A DNA stretch of 64,000 nt, taken from positions 235,708-299,707 of the forward strand of contig NMRA01000160.1 in the NCBI GenBank assembly GCA_002633005.1, written 5' to 3'. Positions 58,605-64,000 of this stretch are shown in pieces (position 1 is the stretch's first letter; the number at the start of each line of letters is the position of its first letter). Below the pieces are notes generated by a model that did no database searches, had not been told where the DNA came from, and was given only the letters and a program-made list of their open reading frames with translations. Made by a program: the position numbers and the translations under genes. This DNA is from Phoronis australis (taxonomy: Eukaryota; Phoronida; Phoronidae).

Positions 58605-59172
58605 CCTGATTCTCTCTGGTACCCTGCGTGGATCTAGGTGGTAGCCAGCACTCAGGTATCTTTTATGTTCCTCGGAAAGTTTTGATGTTGATTGGCTGGT
58701 CGAATTCTCAACAGCCAGCGCTTTACGCAAATAAACTGGCCTGACTGATGGACGAAGTGTAAATGTGGTCTGTTGTACAGACAAGTCGGTGCTTAAAATT
58801 TATGTTCAGGACCGTGAATCCCAGAAATTGTGGTTGCGCCTTTTCGAAGTGCATCTTTCTACTGTCGATGACTTTTTTACGATACTGTCCTGTATTTATA
58901 CAGTATGAATAACACACCGGTTAAATCGGTCAGATATGCCAGTGTTTATTGCCAGTGTACGTGTATGTGCCTCAAGTACGCGGCTATTGCAGAAATGAAA
59001 TAGTTGCTGCTACGTCACTTGCATGACAAGGCTAAAAATCATTCATAGTCCGCCATTTTTCACGTTGCTGTAAAGCTAACCAATGACTGCCGAGGTTACA
59101 TCAACCAATTCTAAAGCGCGTGCTACTGCGTGGTAGGCCTACCTGCGTGCTGGCTAGGCACGTAGGGAACCA
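58605..59172 (+). repeat. Family F dispersed repeat, copy 2
   Basis: It matches 43,280-43,862 throughout, with small indels. Shared landmarks are GCGCTTTACG, TATGAATAACACACCGGTTA and ACTGCCGAGGTTAC. An open frame on its minus strand (58,563-58,784) is not preserved in copy 1. Confidence 0.82.
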
Positions 59173-59307
59173 GTGATCTTCCTGGTTAAAAACTGCCAGC
59201 TGACAGCCAATGAAAACCGCCGTACGGTGGTAGTGGGCGGTGTACCGTGGGCTTTACACCACTATCCGTGACGTCAGAGTGTGAACCCTAGCTGGGAAAC
59301 AGGCGTG

Positions 59308-59447
59308 CGTTCAGTAACGCTAGGTCCTACGCTAGGATCTAGCTAAAATCTAGTCAAAGTCGCGTGCTTTCATTTGAAATACACGGTAATATCTTTGGTA
59401 ATCTCGCGAAGTCATGCCTTTTTGCGTGGTCCTGGCGTAACTGAACG
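59308..59447. mobile_element. Family D TIR element, copy 2 (140 bp)
   Basis: Left CGTTCAGTAACGCTAGGTCC, right GGTCCTGGCGTAACTGAACG. It is exactly the same length as copy 1, with matching interior. Confidence 0.87.
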
Positions 59448-60194
59448 AGGCAGGTCCATTTGTGTTTATCTTCACAACAACGAGTCACACGTGAGTAGCG
59501 CTTCCTGTTAGCGGTAAAGCCCTTGGTCGAGTGGGTGCCCTTTTCCTCGTAGCAAAGGGAAAGAGTGAAGACAGTGTAGGAATTTGGATATGTCGAACCG
59601 CATCGACAAGTTCATTTTACCTGCATTCAAAATGATTTTTTATTGCTGTACTACATAAGGACTAAATCCTATTATTAAATAGAGGTAGGTGATCAAATTT
59701 CAGTTTACAACATCACAATTCAAGTTCTTTCGTATCGGTTGCACAGATCTTACAGTCCGGCATGTTTTGATTCATGTATGGGTGTCGAAGCGATTTGTTT
59801 TGTTTATTTAATGCGACTAGTTAGCGTTCCTAATTAATCACCATCATGGCAAAATCAGGAACGGAACGGGGTTCGCGATTGCTTTATAGTTCATCGCCTG
59901 ATTTACTATAATTTGAAATTTGTGACTTCGGTTCGAGCTAATTAGCGCTGGGAGATTAAAATAACATTGCGGTATTCAGAAATAACTTAAATGATATATT
60001 AAGCAAATATGGACCGATCCCGAAGTTTACCTCAGGTCACATTGACCAAGCTTTCCTGAGATACAGTCGAGCGATCGGCACACCACCACTGATTCTTCTT
60101 TCTCCGACCTTTTACCTCTTATTATCTCAACTTGTTCTCAACTGCTTTAATGTATTGCCATCGCTTGCTCGCTTCTTGGTCAGACTTTATGTGC

Positions 60195-60578
60195 CCTGTT
60201 GCATGACACAGTAACAAATAGGGACTCAATTGCGTTCCCTAAGTGTTCAGCTTATATGTGTCGTTCTTATTCACAAAAGTTATGCTAAGCTATCATTTTA
60301 TCTTTTTTATGATCTCTTTGACCAATGCCATTTTTTGCTAACATGTCTCAGAATTGGGCTCATTTTTCAATGAAAATAAATAGGGACTTAGTCCTTAAAT
60401 TAGGGCTTTGCATGAAATGGTTATCTTCAATAGTATTGAGAATTCAACGTAGAGTTTACTCGATAATGAAAACAAAAAACCTTAAGAAAGGACAATTGTT
60501 ATTTCTATGGGTTCATAAATGTGGTGAAAAGTTAAGTGATATTGTTAAGTTCCTATTTAGAACTGTTTCATGTAACAG
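60195..60578. mobile_element. Family C TIR element, copy 2 (384 bp)
   Basis: Left CCTGTTGCATGACACAGTAA then CAAATAGGGACTC. Right GTTCCTATTTAGAACTGTTT then CATGTAACAGG is the inverse. The interior has AATAGGGACTTAGTCCTTAA and AGAATTCAACGTAGAGTT as in copy 1. The plus-strand frame overlapping it is not kept in copy 1. Confidence 0.82.
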
Positions 60579-61090
60579 GCCGATGGTTACTGATTGGCCA
60601 TATTGCAACATAAGTGACATACGGGCGGCATAAATGAAAAATGAGATTCCATGATCTGGCCGGTCAATACGCTATATCGAAAGTTATCGTACTACGTTTT
60701 TACCTGTCAGAGGACATCAGTATCATTGGAAGGAAATAATATCCGGCTGTGTCGTCTGATTCACATTCCTTCAGTAATACTTCAAAGTTTTATGACTGCG
60801 AGCAGCCAATAGGCCAGGCCCAAGATAGAAATCTCCTTTGTCTTGGAGGTAGGAAATGCGTTGTTACTATGACCTTGTTTTTAGATATATCGGGCTCATT
60901 CTAGGAATCATTTCAGGAAATACCACATCCAAGGATATTTTTCAAGAATATACGACTTTTAGCCGTCGGAGTCAGTGCATCCCACAGCACAGCAGTAACG
61001 TTTCGCAGACATAGACCTAACTCACGCCTACGGGAGGCGCGTTCCAAAACGAGGCTCACTACGATAGCTCTGTTGGCTTATCCGCATAGT
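60579..61090. other. Stretch without recognisable features
   Basis: Nothing beyond short open frames is seen. Confidence 0.5.
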
Positions 61091-61222
61091 TGTATTCCGC
61101 GTTGCTCGAACAGCTCGAAAAAATATGGAAATTCATCTGTCTGTTACAATCCCTATGGACGTTGAGGTTCGGAAGCGTTGGGCCGTTGCCATACGCCGCG
61201 ACGAAGGAAAATATGTCCGTGT
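61091..61222 (+). pseudogene. THAP-domain fragment 2, frame-broken
   Basis: One frame reads CIPRCSNSSKKYGNSSV (61,091-61,141), the CxxxC start of a THAP finger with its usual Ser/Asn/Lys-rich follow-on. One base further on, the next frame continues TIPMDVEVRKRWAVAIRRDE then GKYV, with the invariant Trp and the AIRRDEG motif of many animal THAP proteins. A possible donor (GTGTAAAAT context) follows near 61,219, after which the motif is lost, so the closing C-x2-H would be on another exon. As in fragment 1, the frames join only if one base is skipped (within 61,142-61,145). Confidence 0.6.
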
Positions 61223-61661
61223 AAAATTTCTAAATGTTTTCGAAAAGTTAGTTCATATTTTGTCGCATATCGGTAGTGCCGAGCATCACAACTGGGGAAT
61301 CTTCGGCCAGACAGGCACTGTTTTCATGACTACGGGTTAAAACATGATGTATTTTTCTCTCCAAAAAGGACAGGTCCACAATCCCTCGATTTTGGGGCCG
61401 AATTCATCGTCCCTATTCTCCTCTAAAATATTCAAAAATCACGCGAAATTCCCCACACGAATCCCCAAAAAATTCCCCTAGCGACTGAAAATTTCTCTTT
61501 GAAGTTCGAATCATCTAACCACACACAGGTTACAATTTGAAAGAGCACAAAATGCTACTTGAGACAGAGCCTATCAGAACTTGCAACAGGGCGGATGGTG
61601 ATCGGGAGGTAGATTTTTCCCCTCACTCGGCGAAAAAATTCCCCTCTCAGGAGGCATAGGC

Positions 61662-62358
61662 ACCTTTACCCTCGGATGAACGAGGCCCCTGAAGAAACAT
61701 GATAACTATGCTTGCTCTGTCCAGTTAACTAAAACTGAGCTCTAAAACGAGGTTATGATTTGGACGAATGAATTAGGTGTTTTAATTTTAAAATTCAACT
61801 TGGTCCAGATTTACATTTGAAACCTGACACATGAAATAGAGGTAAGAATTATTAAAACCAAGAAAGCAGAATTGATGGTCAAATACTTTTTATTTTCAAT
61901 TACCAGCCTGGTTATTTAATTCAATAAAAATATATTTAATAACATCAATTATTCTTTCAGATCAATGACAAATCAACTATTAGTCCCGGTAGTCCCTACC
62001 TCACCTGGACCTAAGCTATGCTTGGTCAACAAAATAAACCAGATGTGACTAATTGGACATCACAGCAAAATGTGATGAGCCACCACTGTTGAATATATCT
62101 TTAACTCATCAACAATACAAGCACATGGCCTGGTTCGCGTAGAAAGCATTATCAACAATTTACAAGAAGAAACGTAACCCTGCATTCACCATAATACCTA
62201 ATCTGTAACACTACGATCGCCACCGACAATTTGGTCATATTTACTTTTCAGTATGATTCAAACCCAGTTTTCTGAAAAAATACCCTTTCGTCAGACAACT
62301 TTTTGGTGCATTGACTTGTTCTCTAATGTATTTTTCTACATCTCTGTACTTAATTATT
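61662..62358 (-). repeat. Dispersed repeat, copy 2 (abuts gag fragment)
   Basis: It aligns to 30,803-31,632 from GGATGAACGAGGCCCCTGAA to TTAATTATT with indels. The shared minus-strand frame RDVEKYIREQVN continues directly into the zinc-knuckle frame at 62,359. Confidence 0.75.
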
Positions 62359-62618
62359 GTGGGTTGTTTTTTGTTGCAGGTACGGCAACGAAAACGAGAT
62401 TTACATGCTGATACCATGTGCTTTCCAAGACAGTTGAAACAGGCTTTCTTCTTTTTTATGGCAGCGATTTTTTCGTCGTACGAGGCCATTTTAGGGCAGG
62501 AATGAGAGTTATGTGAGTGATCATCACAATATAAAGATATAGACCGGCAGCCCAGAGCACTTAGCATAGATGAACGAGGTACCAACATCTGACCACGGGA
62601 GCATTTAAAGTCCACCAC
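62241..62618 (-). pseudogene. BEL/Pao-type retrotransposon gag zinc-knuckle fragment
   Basis: A 125-codon minus-strand frame. It has a first metal-binding-like stretch LYCDDHSHNSHSC, a lysine-rich linker, the CCHC knuckle CFNCLGKHMVSAC (C-x2-C-x3-H-x4-C) and then CKSRFRCRTCNKK, which is the layout of gag in BEL/Pao LTR elements. Protease, reverse transcriptase and LTRs are not visible nearby. After residue 87 it switches to sequence shared with the dispersed repeat at 30.8 kb. It is an inactive fragment. Confidence 0.7.
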
Positions 62619-62669
62619 AGTATGTACAGAAATGGACGTCTGCCGTTGTCTTCACTCTGGGTGTGACCC

Positions 62670-63570
62670 CTGGGGGCCTTACAAAGACCCCAAAAATGAG
62701 CTAGACTAGATATTCGAGGTACCGGCCAAAACTGATTTTAAACGAACAATAGTACCGCACTGAACACCAAACGACCCATGACAGACAAATTGCACTCTGG
62801 AATGGGTCCAGTAGAAACCAAAAAGGACCCCCCAAAATGAGCTAGCACATACATTCGAGGTACCACACAAAACCAATTCCATATGATTCAATACATGTCA
62901 CAGATAACTAAAACCCCTATGACAGACAAAATACAATCTGGGTTGTGCCCGGCAGAAACCCCCAAAAATCTCAACCAAGGTATGCCATCAAAAATTTGAG
63001 CTAGAATAGATTTTCGAAGTACGGGCCAAAACTGATTTTAAACAAACAATAGTACCACACTTAACTCCAAAAGACCCATGACAGACAAATTGCACTCTGG
63101 AATGGGTCCAGCAGAAACCAAAAAAGGACCTCCCCCCAAAAAATGAGCTAGCTTATACATTTGAGGTACCTCACAAAACCAATTCCATGAGGTTCAACAC
63201 ATGTCACAGGTCACTAAATGCCCTATGACAGACAAAATACACTCTGGATTGTGCCTGGAAGAAACCTCCAAAAATCTCAACCACAATGTATGCTATCAAA
63301 ACTTTGAGGTACATTAGATACCCGAGGTACCGGCTAAAACTGACTTAAAACCAATAATCCACCAGATGACCCATGACAGACAACAAATTGTGCTCTGGAA
63401 GGCGTTCACCAGAAACTCAGTTACACCGTAAAAGAAGCTAGGTCATCATTCGGGGTACCACAATAAACAATTCCGTGTGATTCAAATAGATGTTACCAGT
63501 TACCAAATACGCTATGACACTTAAAACCCAGTGTGGGTTGTGCTCGACAGCCCCAGAAATCTCACCTACC
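62670..63570. repeat. Satellite-like array with dimeric units of about 300 bp
   Basis: GAGGTACC-like marks recur at 62,715, 62,856, 63,015, 63,162, 63,323 and 63,451, giving alternating spacings of about 140-150 and 160. One half-unit has CCAAAACTGATTTTAAAC and CACTCTGGAATGGGTCCA. The other has AACCAATTCCAT and GGGTTGTGCCCGGCAGAAAC. Both share ATGACAGACAAA. The last unit is the most diverged. Confidence 0.88.
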
Positions 63571-63689
63571 GGTCAGTAATTTTGAATATATATGACATAT
63601 TAGATATTGAGCTTATACTTTTGCGTTTACTGAGCTCTCACACTGGATGTCAAATGGATGATGGCGGAGAGTAAGCATTTTGGAAAGTA

Positions 63690-63902
63690 GTGATAACAGT
63701 AAAACTTTGGGATACCAGGAACTGTCTAAAACCAACCCACTCAGTGAAGTTTAAGAACACAGATTTTGTAAAGTATAAAACGCTATCAAAACTGCCAGCA
63801 GAAAGGATACGTCAGCGACAACACATGGCCCCTAAATTTGCGCTAGATCGAGGAACCACGAAAATTATTTCCAAGGAGCCCTTTCATCTCATTGACTACT
63901 AA
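63690..63902 (+). other. Open frame with WD40-like segment
   Basis: The frame begins MITVKLWDTRNCLKPTHSVK. VKLWDTRN fits the closing strand of a WD40 repeat. The rest (PAERIRQRQHMAPKFALDRG and onward to a stop) does not match a known repeat. No acceptor or neighbouring blade is seen. It may be an exon edge, a pseudogene or chance. Confidence 0.25.
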
Positions 63903-64000
63903 ACAATACGTTGAAAGAAAAGTAACAGACGTGTTTTTAAAAACCTTCTTTAATCAAAATAAAGTACATGAAATAGAGCAACACTTTCAAACAGCATAGT

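Noticed and set aside
62670-63570. CRISPR-like array
   Set aside because: Units are about 150-300 bp, diverged and without constant short repeats or unique spacers; the setting is an animal genome.

Overview
The window reads as draft-quality, AT-rich genomic DNA from an animal, most likely a marine invertebrate. The evidence is split genes with GT-AG introns, very low coding density, many small terminal-inverted-repeat (TIR) elements, tRNA-derived SINE heads, THAP-domain pieces, a BEL/Pao-type gag zinc-knuckle remnant and a Penelope-type GIY-YIG remnant. There are no operons, bacterial-style genes or CRISPR arrays. The species cannot be fixed from sequence alone. One 433-base N gap, three single N's and an N-joined duplication show that the assembly is imperfect.

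Region 1 (about 1-27,800) holds no gene I recognise. It is dominated by interspersed repeats: nine near-complete, same-orientation copies of a roughly 220-bp TIR element (family A), four copies of a roughly 500-bp TIR element (family B), three clusters of a CGGTTAAC-rich minisatellite, two tRNA-like SINE heads, an 867-bp TIR element and several tandem duplications. At its right edge (27,793-28,000, minus strand) lies an exon carrying a start codon, a hydrophobic leader and a strong splice donor. Much of the leftward 27 kb may therefore be the first large intron of a minus-strand secreted or membrane protein gene whose later exons I could not identify.

Region 2 (about 28,000-35,000) is non-coding or promoter-like sequence, followed by decayed mobile DNA: one copy of a dispersed repeat also found at 61.7 kb, a GIY-YIG endonuclease remnant and a 360-bp diverged tandem duplication.

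Region 3 (about 35,350-41,100) is the one confidently recognised gene: a plus-strand proline racemase / hydroxyproline epimerase family gene in at least four exons, with an AATAAA signal near 41,094. It keeps both catalytic cysteines of the racemase/epimerase type, whereas the animal trans-3-hydroxyproline dehydratase has threonine at the second position. The reading frame is broken at three places, each needing one base to be skipped. Two of these lie in identical A-C6 runs.

Region 4 (about 41,100-64,000) is gene-poor. It has two frame-broken THAP-domain pieces (41.8 and 61.1 kb), paired copies of several small TIR elements, two copies of a roughly 600-bp dispersed repeat, strong palindromes, a gag zinc-knuckle fragment (62.4-62.6 kb) and a dimeric satellite-like array (62.7-63.6 kb). 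A WD40-like peptide at 63.7 kb and an exon-like stretch ending in GTGAGT at 54.05 kb are weak leads to further genes.
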